A DNA stretch of 64,000 bases. Source: Coriobacteriaceae bacterium. Lineage in GTDB: Bacteria > Actinomycetota > Coriobacteriia > Coriobacteriales > Coriobacteriaceae. Both the position numbers and the translations under genes were made by a program. The notes under the pieces were generated by a model that was given only the letters and a program-made list of their open reading frames with translations, was not told where the DNA came from and ran no database searches. Below are positions 50,724-59,659 of this stretch, piece by piece; the first letter of the stretch is position 1; each line of letters opens with the position of its first letter. Where the stretch lies: positions 1 through 64,000 of the forward strand of contig JAUNDT010000008.1 in the NCBI GenBank assembly GCA_030525945.1, given 5' to 3'.

Positions 50724-52748
50724 ATGCATCAGTTCAAAACAGAGAGCAAGAAGCTGCTCGACCTCATGATCAACTCGATCTACACCAACAAGGAGATCTT
50801 TCTGCGCGAGCTGATCTCCAACGCGTCGGACGCCGTGGACAAGCTCAACTTCAAGAGCCTGTCCGATTCAAGCATCCAAATCAACCAGGGCGACCTGGCC
50901 ATCCGCGTGTCGTTCGACAAGGATGCCCGTACGCTCACCATCTCCGACAACGGCATCGGCATGACGGCTGAGGACCTGGAGAAGAACCTCGGCACGATCG
51001 CCCATTCCGGCAGCCAGGAGTTCAAGCAGGAGAACGCCGAGAGCCAGGGCGGCGACGTGGACATCATCGGCCAGTTCGGCGTGGGCTTCTACTCCGCGTT
51101 CATGGTCGCGTCCAAGGTCCGCGTGGTCAGCCGCGCGTTCGGCGAGGACGCCGCGCACGTGTGGGAGTCCGACGGCCTGGAGGGCTACACCATCGAGGAC
51201 GGCGAGCGCGACAGCCACGGCACCGATGTCATCCTCACCATCCGCGAGAACATCCCGGGCGAGAACGGCGAGCCCGGCGAGAGCTACGACACCTACCTGT
51301 CCGAGTGGGGCCTCAAGGACCTCATCAAGCGCTACAGCAACTACGTGCGTTATCCCGTCCAAATGATGGTCACCAAGAGCCGCGAGAAGGAGCGCCCCGA
51401 GGACGCCGGCGACGACTACACGCCCGAGTACGAGGACTACCAGGAGCTCGAGACCATCAACTCCATGACGCCCATCTGGAAAAAGCGCAGCTCCGACGTG
51501 TCAGACGAGGACTATAACGAGTTTTACAAGTCCACATTCCACGACTTTGAGGACCCGGCGCGCACGGTGAGCTTCCACGCCGAGGGCACGCTCGAGTACG
51601 ACGCACTGCTGTTCATTCCCTCACGCGCGCCGTTCGACCTGTACAGCAAGGACTACGAGAAGGGTCTGGCGCTCTACAGCTCCAACGTGCTCATCCAAGA
51701 GAAGTGCGCCGACCTGCTGCCCGACTACTACAACTTCGTGCGCGGCGTGGTGGATTCCCAGGACATCTCGCTCAACATCTCGCGCGAGACGCTGCAGCAG
51801 AACCGCCAGCTCAAGGCCATCGCCAAGCGCGTGGAAAAGCGCGTGACGAGCGAGCTCGAGAAGATGCGCGATGCCGATCGCGAGACCTACGAGGCCTTCT
51901 TTGAGAACTTCGGCCGCGGGCTCAAGTTCGGCATTTACTCGAGCTACGGTATGAAGGCCGACGAGCTCGCCGACCTGCTGCTGTTCTGGAGCGCGCGCGA
52001 GAACAAGATGGTCACGCTCGCCGAGTACGCCGCTGCCATGAAGGACGGCCAGACCGCCATTTATTACGCCGCGGGCGACAACCGCGACCGCCTGTCCAAG
52101 ATGCCCGTGGTCAAGAGCGTGCTCGATCGCGGCTACGACGTGCTGCTGCTCACTGCCGATGTGGACGAGTTCACGTTCCAGGCCATGCGCGGCTACACTG
52201 CCAAGAACCTCCCCAAGGTGTATGAGGACGACGCCGCTCGTGAGGCGGCCGCCAAGGCCGTGGCCGACGGTGCCGAGCCCGAGACTGAGGACCGCTTCCT
52301 CGAGCTCAAGAACGTGGCGACCGGTGATTTGGACCTTGCGACCGAGGACGAGAAGAAGGATGCCGAGGAGGCTTCCAAGGAGCATGAGGACCTGTTCGGC
52401 GCCATGAAGGACGCGCTGGGCGACAAGGTTGAGAAGGTCGCCGTCTCCGCGCGTCTGACCGATGCGCCCGCGTGCATCACTACCGAGGGCCCGCTGTCGC
52501 TCGAGATGGAGAAGGTGCTTGCGCGCGGCCCCGAGGCCGAGAGGGGCGAGATGCCCAAGTCCCAGCGTGTGCTCGAGCTCAACGCCAAGCATCCGGTGTT
52601 CGCCAAGCTCGTGGCTGCGCATGAGGCGGACGACAAGGACAAGATCGCCCTGTACGCTGGTCTTTTGTACGATCAGGCGCTGCTGGTCGAGGGTATTCTG
52701 CCCGCCGATCCGGTGGCCTTCGCCCAGAGCGTCTGCGAGCTCATGTAG
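50724..52748 (+). CDS. htpG: HSP90-family chaperone HtpG
   Basis: A 674-residue chaperone. The N-terminal GHKL ATPase has FLRELISNASDAVDKL, DNGIGMTAEDL, the lid IAHSGSQEF and GQFGVGFYSAFMVA. The middle domain has YCP-like FIPSRAPFDLYSKDYE and DSQDISLNISRETLQQNR. The C-terminal dimerisation domain is complete, ending near SVCELM. ATG 50724 has AAGGAGG upstream. The longer frame from 50424 runs through the terminator. No CIRCE or HAIR operator was recognised. A short palindrome CGCCGCTTGAGCGGCG lies at about 50638-50653. Confidence 0.97.
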   Translation: MHQFKTESKKLLDLMINSIYTNKEIFLRELISNASDAVDKLNFKSLSDSSIQINQGDLAIRVSFDKDARTLTISDNGIGMTAEDLEKNLGTIAHSGSQEFKQENAESQGGDVDIIGQFGVGFYSAFMVASKVRVVSRAFGEDAAHVWESDGLEGYTIEDGERDSHGTDVILTIRENIPGENGEPGESYDTYLSEWGLKDLIKRYSNYVRYPVQMMVTKSREKERPEDAGDDYTPEYEDYQELETINSMTPIWKKRSSDVSDEDYNEFYKSTFHDFEDPARTVSFHAEGTLEYDALLFIPSRAPFDLYSKDYEKGLALYSSNVLIQEKCADLLPDYYNFVRGVVDSQDISLNISRETLQQNRQLKAIAKRVEKRVTSELEKMRDADRETYEAFFENFGRGLKFGIYSSYGMKADELADLLLFWSARENKMVTLAEYAAAMKDGQTAIYYAAGDNRDRLSKMPVVKSVLDRGYDVLLLTADVDEFTFQAMRGYTAKNLPKVYEDDAAREAAAKAVADGAEPETEDRFLELKNVATGDLDLATEDEKKDAEEASKEHEDLFGAMKDALGDKVEKVAVSARLTDAPACITTEGPLSLEMEKVLARGPEAERGEMPKSQRVLELNAKHPVFAKLVAAHEADDKDKIALYAGLLYDQALLVEGILPADPVAFAQSVCELM

Positions 52749-52751
52749 TTG

Positions 52752-53080
52752 TGGGTTCGTGCAGCCTGGCGTTCGTGTAGTTGTGAGCTCGTTTTGCTGT
52801 GGGCTCGTGTAGCTACGGCCCCATCTAGCCGCGCGTTCACGTAGCTGCGAGCGCATGTGACTGAGGGCTATGTAGCTACGGGCTTATTTAGTTATGGGTC
52901 TAAGTAACTGTGGGTTCGTTTGGCAGCGAGCTCGAGTAACTGGGAGGTCACGTGACTGCGAGCGCATGTAACTGGGAGCTTATGCTCTTGTGAACTTACG
53001 TTGCCGTGGGCCCACGTAAAAGCAGACTCATATGGCTGTGGGTACATGTGGTTGCGCGTTCGTTTAGCTGTGGGCATATG
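52752..53080. repeat. 16-bp degenerate minisatellite after htpG
   Basis: About twenty head-to-tail units of almost exactly 16 bp, for example tgggttcgtttggcag, cgagctcgagtaactg and cgagcgcatgtaactg. Consensus is close to TGGGCTCATGTAGCTG. Composition is less GC-rich than the genes. No ORF with start signals. Confidence 0.75.
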
Positions 53081-53215
53081 TAGTTGCGTCGCGGCGCCCC
53101 ATCAGGTCCGATGGGGTGCCGCGCTTTTATTTCCCCCCGGTAATGGGCGCCTCTGGTTATGGGGTACTCGCCGTAATGGGAAGCCCCCGGTAAGGGCTCG
53201 TCCAAGGGCCAACCC

Positions 53216-53764
53216 TGCTGTCCTCTCACTCACCAGCAGAATCGTCCACTTTTCCGCTGTTTTTGCAGGCAAAAGGTGGCAATCTTTGCTGCTCTGCAGC
53301 CTACCAGCATGTTCGGCCGCTTTTGATACCCTGCGGGCCGCCGGCGTGTTGGCCCCATTTGCTGCCCTGCAGGCTACCAGCATCTTCAGCCGCTTTTGCC
53401 AGCCCATCCAGCTGAAAAAGTGGCAAAACGTGCTGCCCTTTTTCATGATTGTGAACTGCGGTCGGTCTTCAGCAGCCTGCCGCACGCCAAATTCTCGTTC
53501 CTCATTCTGAGACGAGAAGCTCGTTCAAGTTCAGAAGTAGCTAATTTTGCTGCCCTCTCACTTACCAGCAGAATCGGCCACTTTTCCGCTGTTTTTGCAG
53601 GCGAAAAGTGGCAAAACGTGCTGCCCTGCGGCAAAGCAGCACGCTGGGCCACGTTTACCGGCCGCGCCGCTTGCAAGGTGGCTCGTTGTGCTGCTCTCTG
53701 GCTCACCAGCACAACGAGCCACTTTTCGCCCTGGTTATTGATCAAAAAGTGGCGAAAACTGCTG
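53216..53764. repeat. Tandem array of nested hairpins (58-nt units, 13-nt linkers)
   Basis: Seven units that begin CAGCA and end TGCTG lie at 53234-53291, 53305-53364, 53378-53435, 53470-53552, 53566-53623, 53637-53693 and 53707-53764. Most contain an inner stem of the GCCACTTTT / AAAAGTGGC type. Six are 57-60 nt and one is 83 nt. Linkers are nearly always 13 nt (CCCTCTCACTTAC, CTCTGCAGCCTAC and so on). A lone TGCTG at 53216-53220 ends a lost first unit. Loop sequences differ. No gene lies in 52749-54196. Confidence 0.78.
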
Positions 53765-53774
53765 GTGAGCTGAG

Positions 53775-54045
53775 GTTGGCGGCGTCCGCTTGGCTCCGGG
53801 TGGCCAGCTGGTGCCGGGGCGTCTGCTAGGTTCCGGGCGTCTGGCTGGTGCTGGGGCGTCCGCCTGGTTTTGCAATGTTCGGCCAGTGACGGTGCGTGCA
53901 CAGACGCAGCGAACAGTAGGGGTGTCCGGCCAGAGCTGGGGCGTCCACTTGGTGTCAGAACATTCGGCCAGAGCCGGGGGCGTCCAGCCAGAGCCGGGGG
54001 ACGTCCAGCCGGCGCCGGGGGGCGGTCGGTTTGGCGCCGAAACGA
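53775..54045. repeat. G-rich degenerate minisatellite, about 20-bp units
   Basis: Units such as tctggctggtgctggggcg and tccagccagagccgggggac recur with 18-21 bp spacing at 53800-53870 and 53925-54040, separated by a less repetitive stretch. No coding support. Confidence 0.55.
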
Positions 54046-54103
54046 CCAACGCCACCCGAGCGTTCGGCTCCAGTCAAACGTCGCACCCTGCTCTTTTTGC
54101 AGA

Positions 54104-54157
54104 AACTATCGATAGTTAGCGTTACATGTGTTGTTTTACTAACTAACGTAGTATAGT
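54104..54157 (+). promoter_or_regulatory. Putative promoter/operator of the YhgE/Pip operon
   Basis: A 14-bp palindrome AACTATCGATAGTT (54104-54117) is followed by GTTAG and, 30 nt on, CTAAC/TAACG words and a -10-like TATAGT at 54152-54157. The AT-rich island stands out from the GC-rich surroundings. A TetR-type operator is a reasonable inference. Confidence 0.45.
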
Positions 54158-54196
54158 GCTGCCCCACAAGAGGAAAAGGCAAGGTCAAAGGGTGAG

Positions 54197-56764
54197 ATGG
54201 TCGTGAAAAAGTCCTTTCAGATCTTCAAGCGCGACGTAATGCGATTGCTGAAAAATCCCGTTGCGATGGTGATCACCATCGGCGTGTGCATCATCCCCTC
54301 GCTGTACGCGTGGTACAACATCGCGGCGAACTGGGACCCGTACGGCAGCACGGCGGGCGTGAAAATCGCGGTGGCAAACGAGGACGAAGGCACGTCAAAC
54401 GAACTCGTGGGCGAGCTCAACGCCGGCGAGCAAACCGTGGGCGAGCTCAAAAAGAACCATGACCTCGGCTGGGTCTTCACCGATGCCGAGCGGGCGCAAG
54501 AGGGCGTGCGCCGCGGCGACTATTACGCGGCGATCGTGATCCCTAAGGACTTCAGCAAGGACTTGACGAGCATGCTCACGGGCGAGTTCGAGCAGCCGAA
54601 GATCTCCTACTACGTCAACGAGAAAAAGAACGCGATCGCGCCCAAAGTCACCGACACGGGCGCGGAGACCATCGAGGAGCAAATCAACGAGACGTTCGTC
54701 TCGACGGTGAGTAAAACGCTGGCAACCCAGGCAAAAGCGCTGGGTGTTGACCTCAAAGCCCAGGCCGGGGAGGCGAAATCGGGCCTGCTCGCGCATATCC
54801 GTTCCTCCAAGGACGCGGTAACCACGGTTCGCACCTCCCTGGGCGGCATGGATGAGACCATTGCGGCGACCAAAAAGGCCGTGGGCGGCGCGCAAAGCAC
54901 CCTGTCGCAGCTCGACGGCCAAATCCCGAGCCTCATCAAGGCGCTCACCCAGGCCGACACCCTGATGGGCACCACGCGCGCGGCGGCGCGGGATTTCTCG
55001 ACGTCGCTCTCAACGGCGCTCACCGGCGGCGCAACGCAGCTCGGCGCGGCGTCGGCGAAGGCGAACGCGGCGGTAGGCACGGTGTCGGGCGTGGTGTCGG
55101 AGGCCAAGCTCAAAGCCGACATCGCCCTATCCAACCTGCAGTCCATCATCGACTCCAACACCAAGGTCATCGAGCTCCTCAAGCAGCTCAACGGCTCGGG
55201 CCATATCACGGGTGAGCTCGACAGCCTCATCGCGGGGCTCGAAGAGCAAAACGCAAATATGCAGGGGCTGAAGAACGGCCTGCAGGCCCAAAGCGACGCG
55301 GTGGGCCAGGACATGAACGCCGTCGAGGGCGCGGTGGGTGCGGTCAACACGGCGGTGCAGGGGAGCGTGGACGGCATCAACGGCGTGCACGAGCAGATGA
55401 GCACCACGGTGCTGCCGCAGATCTCGACGGGCCTCGACGCGTTTTCCGGCGTGGCGAGCGATCTTTCGGGCGTGGCCGCCGGCGCGCAACCCACCATCGA
55501 GCAGTCGGCGGGCATCCTTTCGCAGCTCAACGGCATGCTCGACCAAACCTCAACGGCGCTTGACGCAACGGACAAGGTGCTCGGCGACATCGAATCTATG
55601 CTCGACACCGCGGCAACGGACGTCGCGGCCCTGCGCAGCTCGGAGTCCATGCAGGAGCTCGCCGCCGCCCTCAACATGGACGCGGACGAGGTCGCCGAGT
55701 TCATGGCGTCGCCGGCGCTGCTCACCACCAAAGCTGTGTATCCCGTGGTCAATTACGGCTCGGGCGTCACGCCGTTCTACACCAATCTGGCCCTGTGGGT
55801 GGGCGGCTTCGTGCTCATTGCCATCTTCAAGCTCGAAGTGGACCGCGAGGGCATCGGCCACATCACCGCCATCGAGGGGTACTTTGGCCGCTGGCTGCTG
55901 TTGGTGCTGCTGGGCTTCGTGCAGGCGCTCATCGTGTGCGTGGGCGACCTGGCGCTCGGCATCCAATGCGAGCAGTCCGCCCTGTTCGTGCTTGCCGGCC
56001 TGTTCACATCGTTCGTATATGTGAATATCATCTACGCGCTGGCCATCACGTTTAAGCACATCGGCAAGGCCATCGGCGTCATTTTGGTCATCGTGCAGAT
56101 CCCGGGCTCGTCGGGCATGTACCCCATCGAGATGATGCCGGCGTTCTTCCAGGGGCTTCACCCGCTGCTGCCGTTCACCTACGGCATCAACGCCATGCGC
56201 GAGACCATCGGTGGCATGTACGGCGCCGACTACCTCGTCAACCTGGGTGTTCTGGCGATTTTCCTGGGGCTGGCGCTCATTTTGGGCGTGTGGCTGCGCC
56301 CGCTTCTGCTCAATCTCAACCTGCTATTTGACCACGAGCTGTCCGGCACCGACGTCATGATCTGCGAGAAGGACGACATGCCGCGCGAGCGCTTCAGCAT
56401 GCGCGCAACCATCCGCGCTCTGCTCGACACGCAGGCGTTCCGTCGTGACATCCTCGAGCGCGGGGCGCGGTTCGAGCGCCGGTATCCGCGCCTTATCAAG
56501 ATCGGCTTCGCGCTCGTGTTCGGCCTGCCGATTCTGCTGTTCATCCTCACCGCCACGCTTGACCTCGACATCGACGGCAAGCTCACCATGCTCGTGCTGT
56601 GGATTGTGGCGATCATCGCGGCGGACGCCTACATGATCGTGGTCGAGTACATGCGCGAAAGCCTGAACGTCCAGGCCCGCATGACGGCGCTTTCGGACGA
56701 GGAGCTGCACGACCAGATCGAGCGCGCCTTTCCCGTTGCGCGCCAGAAAGGGGGCGAGGAGTAA
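54197..56764 (+). CDS. YhgE/Pip-domain membrane protein (1)
   Basis: An 855-residue protein of the YhgE/Pip family (ABC-2-like permease fold). One N-terminal helix is followed by IPSLYAWYNIAANWDPYG, the family hallmark. A long extracytoplasmic helical region (about 200-500) is rich in Ala/Ser/Gln. Six or so membrane helices lie at about 520-730 (YGSGVTPFYTNLALWVGGF and SGMYPIEMMPAFFQGLHPLL are typical). Unlike its neighbour it has a cytoplasmic tail with two further helices (about 770-820). Homologues include lactococcal phage-infection protein and Esx-system-associated proteins. First of a two-gene operon. Confidence 0.88.
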   Translation: MVVKKSFQIFKRDVMRLLKNPVAMVITIGVCIIPSLYAWYNIAANWDPYGSTAGVKIAVANEDEGTSNELVGELNAGEQTVGELKKNHDLGWVFTDAERAQEGVRRGDYYAAIVIPKDFSKDLTSMLTGEFEQPKISYYVNEKKNAIAPKVTDTGAETIEEQINETFVSTVSKTLATQAKALGVDLKAQAGEAKSGLLAHIRSSKDAVTTVRTSLGGMDETIAATKKAVGGAQSTLSQLDGQIPSLIKALTQADTLMGTTRAAARDFSTSLSTALTGGATQLGAASAKANAAVGTVSGVVSEAKLKADIALSNLQSIIDSNTKVIELLKQLNGSGHITGELDSLIAGLEEQNANMQGLKNGLQAQSDAVGQDMNAVEGAVGAVNTAVQGSVDGINGVHEQMSTTVLPQISTGLDAFSGVASDLSGVAAGAQPTIEQSAGILSQLNGMLDQTSTALDATDKVLGDIESMLDTAATDVAALRSSESMQELAAALNMDADEVAEFMASPALLTTKAVYPVVNYGSGVTPFYTNLALWVGGFVLIAIFKLEVDREGIGHITAIEGYFGRWLLLVLLGFVQALIVCVGDLALGIQCEQSALFVLAGLFTSFVYVNIIYALAITFKHIGKAIGVILVIVQIPGSSGMYPIEMMPAFFQGLHPLLPFTYGINAMRETIGGMYGADYLVNLGVLAIFLGLALILGVWLRPLLLNLNLLFDHELSGTDVMICEKDDMPRERFSMRATIRALLDTQAFRRDILERGARFERRYPRLIKIGFALVFGLPILLFILTATLDLDIDGKLTMLVLWIVAIIAADAYMIVVEYMRESLNVQARMTALSDEELHDQIERAFPVARQKGGEE

Positions 56765-58975
56765 ATGAAGAACATCATCAAGCTGTTCCGCCGCGACCTG
56801 AGCCGCGTGCGCAAAAGCGTGATCGCAATGATCGTCGCCGTGGGCCTCGTGATCGTGCCGGTGCTCTACGCGTGGTTCAACATCGCCGGAAGCTGGGACC
56901 CGTACGGCAACACGGGCAACCTTAAGGTGGCCGTGGCAAATGCGGACGCGGGCTACAAAAGCGACCTCATCCCCGTCAAGGTGAACATGGGCGAGTCGGT
57001 CGTTTCGTCCCTGCGCGCGAACGACCAGATCGGCTGGGAGTTCGTGGACGAGGACGAGGCGCTCGAGGGCGTGAAGTCGGGTGCGTACTACGCCGCAGTG
57101 GTGATCCCCAAGAGCTTCTCCGCCGACATGATGACGCTGTTCTCCGACGACGTGAAGCATGCCCAGATCCTGTACTACGAGAACCAGAAGGCGAGCGCGA
57201 TCGCCCCGCGCGTAACCGACAAAGCCGCAGGTACCGTGCGTCAGCAGATCGACGAGACGTTCACCGAGACCATCGGCAGCGCAGGGCTCGTGACGGCCTC
57301 GAGCCTGCTTGACTTTATGAATAGCGACCAGGTGGCGGCGTTTGTGGGCAATCTTACCGGGACCTTGGATACGGGCGCCTCGAGCCTGCGCGACGCGAGC
57401 GACTCGGTGACGTCGTTTGCCGAGGTGGTGGGCTCGTCCACCGGCGTACTGCAATCGACGAGCGACTTGCTGGCCCAAGCGGGCTCCACGAGCGCGGGTG
57501 AGCAGGGAATCGTGGACGATGCCAAGAAGGGGCTGTCGAGCTTGGGCGGCGCGCTGGACGCCGCGGTCGAGGCGGTGAACGGGGCGCTGAAGGACAGCGC
57601 CGGCAACTACGATGCCGCGGGCAAGGCGATTGAGGACGCGTTCGACACGGTGGGCGGCCACGTGGACACCACGGTGGAGCAGCTCGGCAGCGTGTCGGCC
57701 GCCATCGCGCAGGACGCCGCCAACACGCGTGCCCTGCAGGAGCAGATCCGCGCGCTTGAGGACAAGATTGAGTCGTCCAGCCTGCCGGGTGCCGTCAAGG
57801 ACGAGCTGGTGCAGAAGATCGACACCGCGCAGAACAGCGTGGGCAATATCGCCAACCAGCAGGAGCTGATGGCCAAGAGCTTAAGCGACGCGGCCGCCTC
57901 GCTCACCACCCACATGGATGAGGCGAAAAAGCAGCTCAAGGATGCGAAAGACCTGATCGCTCAGGCCAAAAACGACCTGTCCCAGGTACATGGAACCTAT
58001 GACGAGCAGCTCAAGCAGCAGCTGGATGCGCTGGCCGGCACGTTCTCGGGCATTGCCGAGAACAGCGGGACGATTGCGGACAGCTTGAACGCCACGGTTG
58101 AGGACCTGTCCGGTGCGGCGGGCTCGCTTGCCCAGAATCTGGACGACGCGCATCAGGCGCTTGTGGATGCCGCGGCGGGCCTTGCGTCTTCGGCAGATGA
58201 GCTCGTGCAGATTAAAGACGAGCTGAACGAGGCCGTGACCAGCGGAGACCTCGACCGCGTGCGTGATTTGATCGGGTCGGACCCCGCGGCGCTGGCGGAC
58301 TCGCTCGCGGCGCCGGTCGCGCTCGATCGCAAGCCGGTGTACCACATCGAAAACTACGGCAGCGCCATGGCCCCGTTCTACACGGTTTTGTCCCTGTGGG
58401 TGGGCGGCATCGTGCTTGCGGCCATGCTCAAGGCGCAGGTGGACGAGGCGACCGCCCGCGAGCTGGCGCCGATTTGCCAGCATGAGCTCTACCTGGGGCG
58501 TTATGCGTTCTTTGCCCTGCTGGCGCTTCTGCAGGCCACGCTCGTGTGCGCCGGCGACCTGCTGTTCTTTGGGATTCAGTGCGCGCATCCGCTTCAGTTC
58601 ATGCTGGTGGGCTGGGTTGCCGGGTTCGTGTTCAGCAACATCGTGTATACGCTCACGGTGAGCTTTGGCGACGTGGGCAAGGCAATCGCCGTAGTGCTGC
58701 TGGTCATGCAGGTGGCTGGTTCGGGCGGCACGTTCCCCATCGAGATGACCGCCGATTTCTTCCAGGACGTGTATCCGTTCCTGCCGTTCACGCATGCGAT
58801 CAACGCCATGCACGCCGCGATGGCGGGTGCGTACGGCATGGAGTTCTGGACGGAGTTGGGTATTTTGGCGAGCTACCTGCTGCCGTCGCTGGCGCTGGGT
58901 CTGGTCTTGCGCCGCCCGGTGATCCGTGCGAACGCGTGGATTGCCGAAAAGCTCGAGGAGACCAAGCTGATGTAA
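56765..58975 (+). CDS. YhgE/Pip-domain membrane protein (2)
   Basis: A 736-residue paralogue beginning immediately after the stop of the first gene. It has the same order: N-terminal helix, VLYAWFNIAGSWDPYGNTGN, a coiled-coil extracellular stretch (about 190-500), then YGSAMAPFYTVLSLWVGG and about six helices with SGGTFPIEMTADFFQDVYPF. It lacks the C-terminal extension of its neighbour. The two probably form a heteromeric envelope complex. Whether it exports a substrate or acts as an adhesin or phage receptor is not decidable from sequence. Confidence 0.88.
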   Translation: MKNIIKLFRRDLSRVRKSVIAMIVAVGLVIVPVLYAWFNIAGSWDPYGNTGNLKVAVANADAGYKSDLIPVKVNMGESVVSSLRANDQIGWEFVDEDEALEGVKSGAYYAAVVIPKSFSADMMTLFSDDVKHAQILYYENQKASAIAPRVTDKAAGTVRQQIDETFTETIGSAGLVTASSLLDFMNSDQVAAFVGNLTGTLDTGASSLRDASDSVTSFAEVVGSSTGVLQSTSDLLAQAGSTSAGEQGIVDDAKKGLSSLGGALDAAVEAVNGALKDSAGNYDAAGKAIEDAFDTVGGHVDTTVEQLGSVSAAIAQDAANTRALQEQIRALEDKIESSSLPGAVKDELVQKIDTAQNSVGNIANQQELMAKSLSDAAASLTTHMDEAKKQLKDAKDLIAQAKNDLSQVHGTYDEQLKQQLDALAGTFSGIAENSGTIADSLNATVEDLSGAAGSLAQNLDDAHQALVDAAAGLASSADELVQIKDELNEAVTSGDLDRVRDLIGSDPAALADSLAAPVALDRKPVYHIENYGSAMAPFYTVLSLWVGGIVLAAMLKAQVDEATARELAPICQHELYLGRYAFFALLALLQATLVCAGDLLFFGIQCAHPLQFMLVGWVAGFVFSNIVYTLTVSFGDVGKAIAVVLLVMQVAGSGGTFPIEMTADFFQDVYPFLPFTHAINAMHAAMAGAYGMEFWTELGILASYLLPSLALGLVLRRPVIRANAWIAEKLEETKLM

Positions 58976-59004
58976 GGCGGGGAGCCTGCGGGGCGCGCAA
59001 CAAC

Positions 59005-59032
59005 AGAAGGGGCCCCGAGCGGGACCCCTTCT
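59005..59032 (+). terminator. Hairpin 3' of the YhgE/Pip operon
   Basis: AGAAGGGG-CCC / GGG-CCCCTTCT stem (59005-59032), 30 nt after the stop. No T-run, so it is either rho-assisted or a simple 3' stabiliser. Confidence 0.55.
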
Positions 59033-59058
59033 GCCGAGTCGCTATGGTTGTGGTGCAC

Positions 59059-59271
59059 TTAAGCTGTGGTTTGCTGCAAGGGTGCTACGTTGAGCGCGTC
59101 GAGCAGCTTGCAGTAGGAGCGCTGCAGGTTGGCGCGCTGATTGCTCGAACGCTTGGAGGTGGTGGGGTCGAGGAGGCCCTTTCTCTGTGTCGGGGGGAAG
59201 GAGAAACAAATCGCACGTGAAAGCGACGGATGGTCAGTCCGATCGCGTGTTGCATCGCTTAAAGCTTGCAT
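59059..59271 (-). CDS. Possible small protein (70 aa), unknown
   Basis: In the otherwise empty gap 58976-59659, an ATG at 59271 on the minus strand follows a strong ribosome site GAGGAGGT at 59277-59284 (5-nt spacing) and encodes 70 residues starting MQALSDATRDRTDHPSLSRA and ending NVAPLQQTTA. It is basic in the middle and resembles no family I know. A hairpin CACCCGAG / CTCGGGTG (59305-59335) lies upstream. The ribosome site is the main argument. Composition gives no help. Confidence 0.35.
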   Translation of the reverse strand: MQALSDATRDRTDHPSLSRAICFSFPPTQRKGLLDPTTSKRSSNQRANLQRSYCKLLDALNVAPLQQTTA

Positions 59272-59659
59272 ATCGGACCTCCTCGTCATCCACCTAAAAC
59301 ATCCCACCCGAGCCCTCGCTGCTTGGCCTCGGGTGTTGTTCTCATTATTGCCAGCAACGGCCTCCTCGGTGCCATAAGAAACGCTTAACGCTCTTTGCCG
59401 TCCTCGTGAATCAGCAGGTAGACGCCTAAAAAATGCCCCTTGCGCCGCCCTGCGAGCTCCGCTCAGTCTTACGCTCGCCTTAAGAAACCGACCGTTCACC
59501 GTGGCGCTTCTGTGGCGGGTCTGTTGCAAAAGTGTGAAGCCGCGCCCCGCGCGCCCTCGATTTGCGCGGGATATGCACGCCGCGCTGCGCCCCATTGCAC
59601 GGCGTCAAACCACGTATACTTTACCGAAGCGTATTACTGCCCAGCGGAAAGGGGCTGTC

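Noticed and set aside
53216-53764. Integron attC array
   Set aside because: Hairpins of attC-like size, but there are no gene cassettes between them, no core-site GTT triplets in fixed place and no integrase gene.
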